Part shown: positions 12,391 to 21,064 of the stretch, in pieces
Layout of the letters: each line of letters starts with the position of its first letter
Numbering within the stretch: the stretch's first letter is position 1
NCBI RefSeq assembly: GCF_019649055.1
Contig: NW_026570231.1
Span: forward strand, 1,550,001 to 1,614,000
Source: Paramacrobiotus metropolitanus
Lineage: Eukaryota; Tardigrada; Eutardigrada; Parachela; Macrobiotidae
Direction of reading: 5' to 3'
DNA: 64,000 nt
Position numbers and translations under genes: made by a program
The notes under the pieces: model-generated
What the model saw: the letters and a program-made list of their open reading frames with translations, nothing else
The model's database searches: none
Told to the model about the DNA's origin: nothing

Positions 12391-13838
12391 TTTGGTGCCG
12401 AAACCGTCTAAATCGGTTGTGGCGGAGTGCACGCTGCTACAGCTGATCAGCGGAATCTTCATATTCCGTGTTATGGTAATTGTGTGGATTCAACATGTTA
12501 TATTTTAATTGTGTAGAAATTTTCACGATATTAATGTTATGTATTTTCCTTTACGTATTTATTATTTCTCCGGATCCGGAATGCCAAGAAAGGTTTGAAG
12601 GAAGAAAAGTTTCCTTTGGCATAATTAAATAAATTATTTGCGCGCCAGTGTCACTGAAAGACAATTTATTATTACTCGAGTTAAGCCTTTTTCGCTTTTC
12701 AAAAAGAGAATTACAATGGAACTGTTATTTTATTTCCCCGGGTGAGAAGTGTTGAGATGAAATGCAAAAGTTAAAAACAGACGTCTTATAAAATTTTCTG
12801 TACATTTTTGAAGGAAAATTTAGGCAGAATAATTACCGTCATTTTTGAGGAATTATTTGCTTGAAAGTGTCTTGCAACACAAAAAATTTAGCTGTTTAGC
12901 TTCGTTACTGTGAACGCATAGTTTTATTAAAATAAACCTTGTAATTTCGATTTTCTTTTTAATTTATTCGACCGGTCAAAGTGTTAAAAAGACTGCAAAG
13001 AAAGATCATAACTGCAATCAAAAATTAATTTTGTACCATGAGACACTGGAAAGCTGCTCAATATTAAACTAAACCCTGCTCAAAATTTTCTTTAAAGGTC
13101 ACCAAAGCTTGAAGTATATAACAAAGTTGTTCGGAACAAATTATAAAACCATGTTCTAAAAAAAAGTCTAAATTAAGATCAGTTAAACTGTTTTCCGATG
13201 ACTAACAAGATGGTATAACTGTTGTTATATTTAAATCTGGTACAATTGATTACCATTTATGGGCAGCTGCGTACGTCATTGGGACAGGGCCTAAAGGGCT
13301 GCTCTAATATTAGCTGCTTCCTTATCTTCCGGTGGCCAGTGCTTCATACGAATGCAGAAAGAGGTTATGAGTAGGTACGTACTACGCGATTTCGTACTAA
13401 GCGCTTCTGAAGTGCAGCAAACAGTCAGTTTTTGTAATTTAAACCCGCTACAGTTGCAGTCTTTGTTTCAGTTGAAACATTTTCGTTAGTTAACACGTTC
13501 AATCTTTATGTATGCATACGATTAACTGGTCAAGTTGACCTTTGGTATAACATTGATGAAACTTCTCCTTGTGCTGTAAATGAAACTTTTTGACCTTTGG
13601 TTTACAATAGCTGTTATCTTTGATACCTTGTTCGTTATGCCGGCTGATATTCGAGCTGAATCTATAGCTCTTTTTCAAGCACGAATTGCTCGCACTGATT
13701 GGTATCTTTTGATATTGGCGCCTATTCAGTGACAGGTACCTTGTTATAACACTTTTACACTGCAGTTATTATTTCAGTATACTGTATTTACTTTACAAAA
13801 AAATAATTGTATAATATTGTTATTTATTGGTTATACTC
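12391..13838 (+). other. Long AT-rich leader of the LTR element
   Basis: About 1.4 kb without an open frame of note, between the primer-binding site and the hairpin repeats. Presumably an untranslated leader or remnant of deleted gag/pol. I see no retroviral domain in any frame. Confidence 0.5.
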
Positions 13839-13993
13839 TTTACCCAGTGGTTAAGAGGCAGTTTACCCAGAGGTAAACAGGCAGGTTGAAATTGTGTGGC
13901 TTGTGAAAGAATTTGGTTTTCACTTACGCTCGAATTGTTTACTGTAATTGTTCTTTACCCAGTGATAAGGAACTAGTCTACCCAGCGGTAGAC
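13839..13993 (+). repeat. Four TACCCAG hairpin units before the ORF
   Basis: Units at 13839, 13861, 13953 and 13976 share TACCCAG followed by a complementary arm. The second is GTTTACC-CAGA-GGTAAAC and the fourth GTCTACC-CAGC-GGTAGAC: the base change in one arm is matched in the other. The units come as two pairs. They lie 43 bases or more before the ATG at 14036 and look like a structured RNA leader. Confidence 0.7.
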
Positions 13994-14035
13994 AGGTAAT
14001 TGTGTTAACAGTGTGTGTTGGTTAATTATTTAAAA

Positions 14036-14941
14036 ATGGATTCTAAAGGACCAGCATTAATTAAGGCATTCATTTATAATGCAAAAGTTTTAGCGTTACT
14101 CGATACAGGGTCAACTTTTACTTTTTTAAATTTGGAAACATATCAGCAAATGGGAGACCCTCCACTTATTGATAAAACAGATAGAAAGTCGGTTAGAACA
14201 GCGTCCGGTCACAGGATATATGCGTTAGGTTCCGTTGACCTTGAAATTACAGCTTTCGGTAGTGAGCGTACTATAAAATGTTATGTCATGAGGCATAACC
14301 CAAAAAACTATGATCTTATTCTGGGCTGGAGTGACTTCAGAAGTTTTATGGAGCCACTATGCAAGACTGAGCCAGCTTTAAAAGAATTCTTGGATAACTA
14401 CTTTCGTAAAGTAGAACCTGATCCCAACCTTGTAAGTGATATCGAGGGTTGTTTAATGGCTATGGATTACGATCAAAACAATGAAGTGGGGTATTTAACA
14501 AGCAAAACGGCAGCTTACCTACACCGTATAATTGATCGCGCTTACGAAAGCGGTTACAACGATGGTTTTGAGGAAGGGTATCAGACTGCATGTTCTGATC
14601 ATGATATCGACCCAGGCGGCGCATATAACGAGTGTGATTGTGGTGATTGTGATATCTGCTGTGGCAGCTCATTTTTTAATAGCCCTAAAAATATGAAAGA
14701 TGACTGTGGTGGATGCGGTAATTGCAATTTTTGCTGTGACGACGATGGAAATTTTTATTACATGCCACCTGATTGTGGTGGATGCGGAAATTGTAGTTTT
14801 TGTTGTGATGAGGATGGTTATTACATCTATATGGAGAATGTGGATGAAGACAGAGCCTTCAACAACGAGTATATTCCACGATGGGATGCTAATAACGTAA
14901 TTATGAATGACGACGACTCCGATGCCAGTGATGAGTACTAG
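14036..14941 (+). CDS. Retropepsin-like protein with triple Cys-rich repeat
   Basis: The sole protein of the LTR element, 301 residues from the ATG at 14036. The N-terminal ~115 residues match a retroviral-type aspartic protease: ALLDTGST around residue 23 gives the catalytic Asp-Thr-Gly-Ser, and YDLILGW about 80 residues later matches the conserved (I/L)LG strand. After a linker, the C-terminal third has three Cys-rich units of the type CGxCxxCC, separated by acidic, Tyr-rich spacers, and ends in an Asp-rich tail. The Cys units look metal-binding but do not match a CCHC zinc knuckle. No RT or integrase follows. It could process proteins of a helper element, or be a bound, Gag-like accessory. 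The frame is intact, in keeping with the young LTRs. Confidence 0.75.
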   Translation: MDSKGPALIKAFIYNAKVLALLDTGSTFTFLNLETYQQMGDPPLIDKTDRKSVRTASGHRIYALGSVDLEITAFGSERTIKCYVMRHNPKNYDLILGWSDFRSFMEPLCKTEPALKEFLDNYFRKVEPDPNLVSDIEGCLMAMDYDQNNEVGYLTSKTAAYLHRIIDRAYESGYNDGFEEGYQTACSDHDIDPGGAYNECDCGDCDICCGSSFFNSPKNMKDDCGGCGNCNFCCDDDGNFYYMPPDCGGCGNCSFCCDEDGYYIYMENVDEDRAFNNEYIPRWDANNVIMNDDDSDASDEY

Positions 14942-15972
14942 ATTGTGCTTGCGTGTGTCTCTAATTTTGTGTGTGTGAAATTACTTGTGTGAAAAATATG
15001 CTATTAATTTTGTGCTATTACATTTCAGCCTAAGAGCCCCAGTGTAAGAAGTCCCGCATACCAGCTAAAAAAAAAGAGCGCAAAGCGGCGTTAACATTAA
15101 TAAAAAAAATTTCAAAAGGTGGAAAAAGATTAAATGGGACGAACTCAATTTCATTTTATTTCATTTATTTTTGTTTTCTCCACCTGGGCATAAAAAAGTC
15201 AAAAGGCATAACTTATGACTGAAGCGCCTAAAGTAGTCAAAAGACCGCAGTGAGAAGAGTTCCTGAAATAGAAATGCATCAAGACATGCATTAAAAGAGT
15301 TCCTGAATATGGGTGAGTATTTTTACTGCTTCTGCTTTCACACTATTTTCTTATTTGCATTATCCATTTGAATTTTTAAAAGAAAAGGCACATAAATCTG
15401 CTTCGCTAAAATAAAAATTAAGTGCCTGTAAAAGCGCTTACCGCTTATTAATTTAGTTGTTCATTAACAATAATTTAGCAAGAAGAATTTCTAAAATTTT
15501 TGCATCATTCATCATGCCGACTCAGCTAAAGTACGGATGGATATGACTGTTCCAAGAAATCTACGAGCTGTTGGTACAACTCCCGCGAACGGCCAGCGCA
15601 CTAATGAACCTGATCCTGACCGCGGATGTACCGAAATAACTTGCCTTTGAGCATTGAATCTCATGATCACTGGATACACGTGAGGTATGCGGCAGTCAAC
15701 CATCCGGATAAAATGAGATCACAATAATACGCGATGTGCATTGGAAACGGAACTTCATGGATATGCACTGGACACGCACTTAGTGGATTTTTGTTAGCAC
15801 AATTGTATGATGATTTGTGTTCTCTCATATTGTATCTTCATTTGCATGAATGCATAACGAAAACACGATGTTATTTCTAATGTTTATTTTTAAAAGATAT
15901 GTTCTTGTCTGCTTGCTCTCTTTCCCATCTTTTTGATGCCAAGGGACGGCATCAACTTAGTCGGGGAGCACT
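14942..15972 (+). other. 3' untranslated part of the LTR element
   Basis: AT-rich, no supported ORF. A small hairpin (GATGCC...GGCATC) lies just before the 3' LTR, around 15936. Confidence 0.5.
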
Positions 15973-16272
15973 TGGTAGACGCTACCAAGCCTAACCTATT
16001 TTTATCCTATATTGCATGAAGTCGTACATCTGTAACGTCCGATGTGCGATCGTTGTGTTGTACTCGTATATTCCGGTAATGGTTAAAAGCCGGGTGCAGC
16101 CGGAATTAAGCATTGATTAGTTGCACCAAGCCGCAGAACATCGGCGGCTCTCGCTCTCCCATCTTATTAAAGTCTATTTCATTACATACTATGTATTCGT
16201 ATCTCTTTACTCGTATATTGCATATTACTCATAGTGTTACGTAAAGTAATGTTAGCAGCACGGGTGCTAACA
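15973..16272 (+). repeat. 3' LTR (300 bp)
   Basis: Matches the 5' LTR except at two bases by eye. Followed by the GGTT target duplication. Confidence 0.9.
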
Positions 16273-16490
16273 GGTTAATGGAGAGGCACCGTCGCATTCG
16301 CGAATACCATAAGGTACCCTCTCTAGGTGCAGGATAAGACCTATTGGGTCTATTGAGCAGTGGATCCTCCGGGGAAGTCCGGTGATTCGAGGTTCCATCC
16401 GGGCAAAAACCGTAATTTTGTATCCTGTCGCCTATTGGGCAACAAGGACCGGTTAACGCCTGGTCTCCATAGGGTTAAATGGTCGATGGA

Positions 16491-16525
16491 CGTGGTTTAC
16501 ACTGCACTGTGCAGTGTAAACCACG
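16491..16525. repeat. Perfect 35-bp palindrome (17-1-17)
   Basis: CGTGGTTTACACTGCAC, one T, then its exact complement. Its architecture is identical to that of an unrelated sequence at 20849-20883. Confidence 0.9.
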
Positions 16526-16596
16526 TTCTGGTCCGAACAATGATATGGCCTCTGTACGGGAGGCCAACCCTGTATCCGGTTGACTTCAAGGTTTTG

Positions 16597-16740
16597 AAGT
16601 CCGATGGTAGCCTCGGTAACCGAGGGTCAGCTCCGGTTGCAAAATCAGAGTCCAAGCTCAGCCTCGGTTGCTGAGTCTAAGTCCACTGGCAGCCTCGGTG
16701 CTCGAGTTAGAGTCCGGGTTGTACCCTCGGCTGCGCGTGA
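16597..16740. repeat. Degenerate 31-bp tandem repeat, four units
   Basis: Units starting (A/G)AGTCC at 16597, 16648, 16679 and 16710 share AGCCTCGGT and a terminal GAG. The last three are spaced exactly 31 bp apart. Confidence 0.7.
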
Positions 16741-16744
16741 GAGG

Positions 16745-16787
16745 TTGCTTATTTTTGATGTTCCGTGAGATCATCAAAAATAAGCAA
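16745..16787. repeat. Perfect inverted repeat, 16-bp arms
   Basis: TTGCTTATTTTTGATG at 16745-16760 pairs exactly with 16772-16787 over an 11-base loop. It sits at the boundary between the GC-rich block and the truncated ATPase frame and includes the last codons and stop of that frame. Confidence 0.85.
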
Positions 16788-17018
16788 TGTAGGTGTATTT
16801 CTATCGAAAAAATTTTCATCTTCCATGATTTTATCGATTCCTGGCAGCAGCTCGATGGACTTACCAAAATTACTGAATGCTTCTTGCCATGTACCGTACG
16901 CATATACTATACGTATGGGTGCGGGCGTGAAATTTTCGGGAATACTCCGTAAAAGTTGCTTCGTAAATGTCAATTTTCCGGACATAGTTGGACCAGAAAT
17001 ATAAAGTGAACAAGGAGT
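16749..17018 (-). pseudogene. Viral-type P-loop ATPase, N-terminal half
   Basis: The minus frame reads SLYISGPTMSGKLTF, a Walker A-type loop (GPTMSGK, with Leu where Ser/Thr is usual), then an RIVYAYGTWQ strand and a Walker B-like TLLIFDDL before a stop at 16749. This order and spacing match the same family as 1178-2060, which holds the complementary half. It is cut off right after Walker B, at an inverted repeat bordering GC-rich sequence. In-frame TGA at 17019-17021 precedes it. Probably a genome-packaging or DNA-translocase type ATPase by family, but here broken. Confidence 0.6.
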
Positions 17019-17167
17019 TCAAAATCTGAAATCAAAAGTCAACTTTTCCATATTAAAAAACTCATTTTTCATATTGCTATTGTATGCTTTACCTATGAGA
17101 AATTTTTTTCAAGAACTCTTGATTTTGACTTTGAAAGATTCCGTTATCGATTCAGATTTTGGAGTTC

Positions 17168-17728
17168 TCAGTTTGAAGAACCTTTATTTTTATTATAAAT
17201 TGAAAGGAGGAGTTTTATTATAAATTGAAAAACTTCTTGAATTTGCTCCGAAGAAGTACAACCAAGGACTACACAGCTGCCGGTATAGAAAATATGAATG
17301 GTGGCGTACGAAAGCCTTAATTTTAGTGCTAGAAACAGCTCTGGTTCTAGTAGACGTTGAAAGATGAAATTTTTTGCTTTCTCGTAAAGTTTTATCAAGT
17401 TAACGTTGTGTGTATGTTTGTACGTGCAAACGGTATTTGCGACACTGCTGTCTTTAATGTTTAACTCATTGCCTTGAGTATAAAGCATCATTTGGTAACA
17501 TTTTAAAAGTGAATACGACCCTGTAATACTTTCAGCACCGTTTATTATAGCCTTACCATTAGGGAATAATTGACAGAACGTTTTGTTTTGTAAACTTAAA
17601 GTGACAGCATCAAATCCTTTAACGAACTTTGCATTAAGTGGAAATGACTTCCAAACTTTCTCCAAACAAATCGCTTTGTCGAATTGGACGGAAAGAATGA
17701 CGTTACGGATATCCATGGCTACGAGCAT
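17168..17728 (-). CDS. TATA-binding-protein (TBP) core-like protein
   Basis: 186 residues from the ATG at 17728. The protein is almost exactly the size of a TBP core domain and shows its two-fold repeat. The first half has NVILSVQFD, a Phe-Asp-Ala-Val strand and FPNGKAIINGAES; the second half has EPELF, LSYATIHIF and GSCVVLGCTSSEQI. These align with the TBP pattern of (Y)EPELFPGL..., ...LLIF.SGK.V.TGA. Sequence identity to cellular TBPs looks low and most DNA-intercalating Phe positions are not obvious, so it is a divergent paralogue, possibly viral. There is no N-terminal extension. The upstream sequence has a TATATAAA on the same strand (17763-17756). Neighbours on the same strand are PC4-like genes and a P-loop ATPase. 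The frame is intact. Confidence 0.72.
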   Translation of the reverse strand: MLVAMDIRNVILSVQFDKAICLEKVWKSFPLNAKFVKGFDAVTLSLQNKTFCQLFPNGKAIINGAESITGSYSLLKCYQMMLYTQGNELNIKDSSVANTVCTYKHTHNVNLIKLYEKAKNFIFQRLLEPELFLALKLRLSYATIHIFYTGSCVVLGCTSSEQIQEVFQFIIKLLLSIYNKNKGSSN

Positions 17729-17755
17729 TAATTGCGACAGTGTCAACTTGGATCA

Positions 17756-17763
17756 TTTATATA
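17756..17763 (-). promoter_or_regulatory. TATA-box-like element
   Basis: TATATAAA on the minus strand, about 28 bases before the ATG of the TBP-like gene. Confidence 0.4.
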
Positions 17764-17857
17764 CCTTTCAAGTTAAGACTGTCACAGATAATGGTTTCTA
17801 AGCCTTTTTTTTTCTTTTCACAACAAACCGAACAGAGTAAACGCTACGTAAGATATG

Positions 17858-18187
17858 CTAATAAAAATTGGAGCATCCAGTCAGACAACAATATCCCGTC
17901 CCCAGTGCTGGATGAAGACTTCCTCCATGAGATTGTCGAATCGGGTGGTTGCTGACAGTAGCATCCAAACAGCCGGGACCTGGAAGTGAGAACTTCTCAG
18001 CGCTTTTGTCAACAATGGCCCAGTCCATACAATCCTGCAGCCTGCCGTTTCGAATCATACCCAACAAACAGTTGATATCGGCATGTGTCAGACAAACTCC
18101 TTTGTCCATGGCTTTCTTTTGCCCAGAACCGCCCGGTTTGGCATCGAACACTAGAAAGAAGCAAAAATCTTTAGGGTTCCAAAACAT
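17858..18187 (-). CDS. PC4-like fragment
   Basis: From the ATG at 18187 the minus frame has a strand-rich start (the open frame begins a little earlier, at KFTIYKI), then KKAMDKGVCLTHADINCLL, resembling the KKGISL...W..L end of the PC4/p15 single-strand-DNA-binding domain. The C-terminal part is low in structure and may be intron read-through (a CAG/GT junction occurs within it). It overlaps the second exon of the upstream gene in another frame. Confidence 0.4.
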   Translation of the reverse strand: MFWNPKDFCFFLVFDAKPGGSGQKKAMDKGVCLTHADINCLLGMIRNGRLQDCMDWAIVDKSAEKFSLPGPGCLDATVSNHPIRQSHGGSLHPALGTGYCCLTGCSNFY

Positions 18188-18192
18188 GCTAA

Positions 18193-19021
18193 CTACAGCG
18201 TTGATTTTGTAGATAGTAAATTTTCATGCACCCCCAAAACTCCCAAAGCGCGTACTGAAGCCATTTTGATGTGAACAGTAGAGCGGTCGACACCAAACTA
18301 AATGTTTGTTGAAATGTAGTTACGCTTGAAGACTTACGAAGTTGAAATTCCATTGGCGAAAGAACTCGACTGGCGATGGAGCGCCAATGACGTCATGGGC
18401 GCTGTATTTGGACAGTGCATCGATGTACTTCGTTTCTAAGCGGTAAAGCAATGACTCGTCCTGTGCAATTTTCCACACGTCACCATTCGTTTTGTCGTTG
18501 GCAAGCGAAACAATGGCCAAGGCGCACTCGTGACGGAATTGCAAGGGTAACGGATGAAAACTAAATTTCTGAATGGATGCCAGTGAACGACGTAAATCAT
18601 CCCACATTAGATCCCTCAATAAAGTAATTCCTTTTCTGGGAATTCTTGCTCGACTATCAAAATTCGCGTCGGTACTTGTAAAACGGTCGATTTGAATGAC
18701 GATGACCCCGTTAACAGTTATGCATTTCACCAATAAGCCATTACCGAAATCCTTCGCGAACGAGGATTTTTGGTGTCAACAATCGCCGTCAACAGAAACA
18801 GGTATGTTGAACGAATCATCACGTACAAAGCTGAGAATCTGCAAAAAATCCGCGATCGAAAGTGACAAAGACTTCTTGTAACAACGAAAGCCGAAGATTT
18901 GAATTTCTCCAGAAACTAGAATCTTTAAATGGAACAATCCAGAAGAGTATTCATGTTGCGATGGAGTAGAAGTTAATTCTGAAAGGTCAAAATCCATTCT
19001 GAAAGCGCAGCGCCGAAACAC
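18193..19021 (-). pseudogene. PC4/p15 coactivator-like gene with one intron
   Basis: Starts at the ATG at 19021. Exon 1 (19021-18338) has a FHLKILVSGEIQIFGF strand region and, after an in-frame TGA near 18777, KCITVNG...VIVIQIDRF...IPRKGITL...WDDLRRSL. This is the PC4 pattern (strands, then KKGISL..eqW..L). A GTAAGT donor at 18337 and a TTTAG acceptor ending at 18298 define a 40-base intron; exon 2 (18297-18193) stays open for 34 codons to TAG. The frame is the same on both sides of the TGA, so a single stop separates two halves. PC4 proteins bind single-stranded DNA and act with TBP-dependent transcription, which fits the TBP-like neighbour. Confidence 0.5.
18298..18337 (-). other. Predicted 40-base intron
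   Basis: GTAAGT donor and ACATTTAG acceptor on the minus strand, joining two open frames in phase. Confidence 0.45.
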
Positions 19022-19082
19022 TAACTGCCGACAGGCGACAGCAACTATCTTGTGGAGAATTCGTAATAACTGAATAAAACGT

Positions 19083-19354
19083 GGTCAGCGCCAGTTTGGA
19101 TTACCCATTGTCAAATGTTAGAGAATAAGACAGAATGTGGGTCAGCGACAGTTTGGATTAGCTAAGGAACAAAGAACTAGGTCAGCGCCAGTTTGGATTA
19201 CCCATTGTCAAATGTTAGAGAATAAGACAGAACGTGGGTCAGCGCCAGTTTGGATTAGCTAAGGAACAAAAAATCTAGGTCAGCGCCAGTTTGGATTAGC
19301 TATTGAAAAATGAGGGAGGCCGAGACAGAACACAGGTCAGCGCCAGTTTGTTTC
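19083..19354. repeat. Six-copy direct repeat between divergent genes
   Basis: GGTCAGCGCCAGTTTGG-type units start at 19083, 19140, 19180, 19237, 19278 and 19335. Spacing alternates 57, 40, 57, 41, 57, so there are three copies of a ~97-bp dimer with two different spacers. It lies between the start of the PC4-like gene (19021, minus) and the ARH3-like ATG (19417, plus). Position and form resemble the homologous-region repeats that act as enhancers or origins in large insect and crustacean DNA viruses; that role is inference. Confidence 0.8.
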
Positions 19355-19416
19355 TGAAAACGACGTGGTCTGTCTTAGCTGGCTGTAATAGGTATTCATT
19401 TGCAATTCTGGACGCA

Positions 19417-20488
19417 ATGGATCAGCACAAAGGCTGTTTGTTAGGCGCTCTAATCGGAGAATGCATCGGAACACCCCTGAGACGCCCTACCTCCTGCCAC
19501 ATGAACTTGGCGGGAGTGCGTAGCAAGGTCTCGACTTACTGGAAGAAATTCTTAATAACACATGCTTACGCCAAGTCTCTACTGGATACCGGCTTCTTTT
19601 CTATGGAGAATGCCGCACGGCAATGTGGCCAAACCTTTTACCACAACCACACTGAGCGTCGAGCTTTTGGTGAACTGACCGCCATTATTGCCAGTTGGAA
19701 ACATTCTCCCCCAAAAGACTGGACCGCTGCGGCTACGACAGTCCGTAACCGGGGCACAGAGTGTAACGCTGCCACTTGGATAACAGCGTTTCCCTTGCAC
19801 TTTTACAATCGTACGGAGCAGATGAGTTTCTCTGTAGACCGTGTAGCCCGACTCACCCGCTCTTCTAATGACGCCGCTGCTGGAGCAAAGTTGCAGGCCT
19901 ACGCCATAAGTCTAGTTCTAAAGAATAAAAAGATGAAGGAGCTTGAGTTTTTCTCCGCTCTTGTTGACTACATCAATAAATCTCTCCCCGATTCTGTACG
20001 TCAGGAATTTTATAAACGTATGATGACTGTTTTGGACTACGCGCAACGCGCTGAACCAGAGGAGAAACTGTTCAAAGCCATTGGCGTTGGCACCAGCCCT
20101 TTGGACGCAGTTCGTGTTGCCATTTACTGTGCTGCTATTGATCGCCGCAGCGATTGCCCTTTTGAAGCCACCCTTCATGCGGCAGTGTTTACTCCAGGAT
20201 GCACCGAGGGCCATTGGGACCATGGCTTGTGCCATTGCAGGAGCCTGGTCCGGATTCTCAGTTATACCTGACGAAATGTTCGGCATCTGGGACGGGCAGG
20301 AGCAGGTGTATACCTTAGCCAAAGAACTGTACAAGTACGTTTCCTCACTGCACGGCCCAAACGGACCACTCAGCCTTTTTGAAAACTGGCCACACCTCCT
20401 TTCTTTGCCGGCGCTATGGCAAGGACGGGACTGTACTACACCGGATCTGATGATGCAGTTGAATGTCATTTCTGTCGGTTTACAATGA
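19417..20488 (+). pseudogene. ADP-ribosylhydrolase (ARH3)-like, metal motifs lost
   Basis: About 356 codons from the ATG at 19417, close to the ~360 residues of ARH3 enzymes. It has the family start (KGCLLGALIGECIGTP), a middle region with the NAATW...FYN...ARLTRSSNDA pattern equivalent to the family's substrate loop, and the end GTMACAIAGAWSG...FGIWDG.....LAKEL. Near 20190-20200 the reading passes from one frame to another, so a single-base frameshift splits the C-terminus. The acidic metal-binding motifs that define activity (TDDT near the N-terminus, GGDTDT near the C-terminus) are replaced by ITHA and DAPRA, so even an intact frame would be a pseudoenzyme. ARH enzymes remove ADP-ribose from proteins. 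An AATAAA signal follows at 20632. Confidence 0.7.
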
Positions 20489-20631
20489 GCAGCTGGACAC
20501 CGGGAGATCCTTACAGTGACCATCAGAAATTTAACCGAAATTGTGTTTTTGTCAAAGATTGTACTGCTACTCCTGCTTATGTGCATGCGGTCTGATTTGT
20601 TTTACTTACACTGGTTATTCGGTGAAAACAA

Positions 20632-20637
20632 AATAAA
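20632..20637 (+). terminator. Polyadenylation signal AATAAA
   Basis: AATAAA about 145 bases after the stop of the ARH3-like gene, on the same strand. Confidence 0.45.
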
Positions 20638-20689
20638 AGAGGGAGGGGAAAAATAAGCAAAAGAAAGGGGGTAAATTAAGTCCGGTTCG

Positions 20690-20810
20690 GCCGGTCTCGG
20701 TTCTGGGCGGTTCGGTTCTGACCGAATCAGCTCCGACCAATCAGAGAGAACGGCGTGTCTGAGAAGGGGGCGTGTCTGACCAATCAGAGAAGCAGCCAGA
20801 CTGCCGCACT
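20690..20810. repeat. GC-rich block with short direct repeats
   Basis: GACCAATCAGAGA occurs twice (20735, 20778) and GGCGTGTCTGA twice, with GGTTCGG-type repeats before them. Similar in character to the GC-rich block ending at 16744. The CCAAT-like repeats could be promoter elements. Confidence 0.45.
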
Positions 20811-20848
20811 TTTCTTGGCAATGCTGCTATCCCTAGCTGGCAATATCC

Positions 20849-20883
20849 GCACCAGTAGTTTGTCTAAGACAAACTACTGGTGC
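20849..20883. repeat. Perfect 35-bp palindrome (17-1-17)
   Basis: GCACCAGTAGTTTGTCT, one A, then its exact complement. It abuts the truncated end of the minus-strand ORF at 20884-21064. Confidence 0.9.
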
Positions 20884-21064
20884 CAATTACTTGACCTACT
20901 TGACTATACATAACAGCATTACATTCGCACGTAGTAGCCACGCTACACGCCGCATCATGAAAAATATCAACAAATCCATCTAAACCATCTGCATAGATTT
21001 CTTCGACAGGACTCAAATTATCCAAATACGAATTTTCAGAAAATTGCATTACTTTGTCAGACAT
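20884..21064 (-). pseudogene. placeholder
   Basis: placeholder. Confidence 0.

Larger units (their letters stand above)
12091..16272 (+). mobile_element. Non-autonomous LTR retrotransposon, complete
   Basis: Two 300-bp LTRs (12091-12390, 15973-16272) start TGG and end ACA and differ by eye at only two positions, so the insertion is young. They are flanked by a 4-bp duplication, GGTT (12087-12090 and 16273-16276). A primer-binding-type sequence beginning TGGTGCCGAAACCG starts at 12393. The only long ORF encodes a retropepsin-like, Cys-rich protein; there is no reverse transcriptase, RNase H or integrase. It must therefore have been mobilised in trans. No clean polypurine tract precedes the 3' LTR, where the nearest candidate is the CGGGGAG run. 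The Ty3/Gypsy or BEL assignment is uncertain. Confidence 0.88.
16273..16744. repeat. GC-rich repetitive block, right part
   Basis: Continuation of the block interrupted by the LTR element. It contains a perfect palindrome (16491-16525) and a degenerate tandem repeat (16597-16740), and stops where the ATPase fragment begins, at an inverted repeat. Confidence 0.55.
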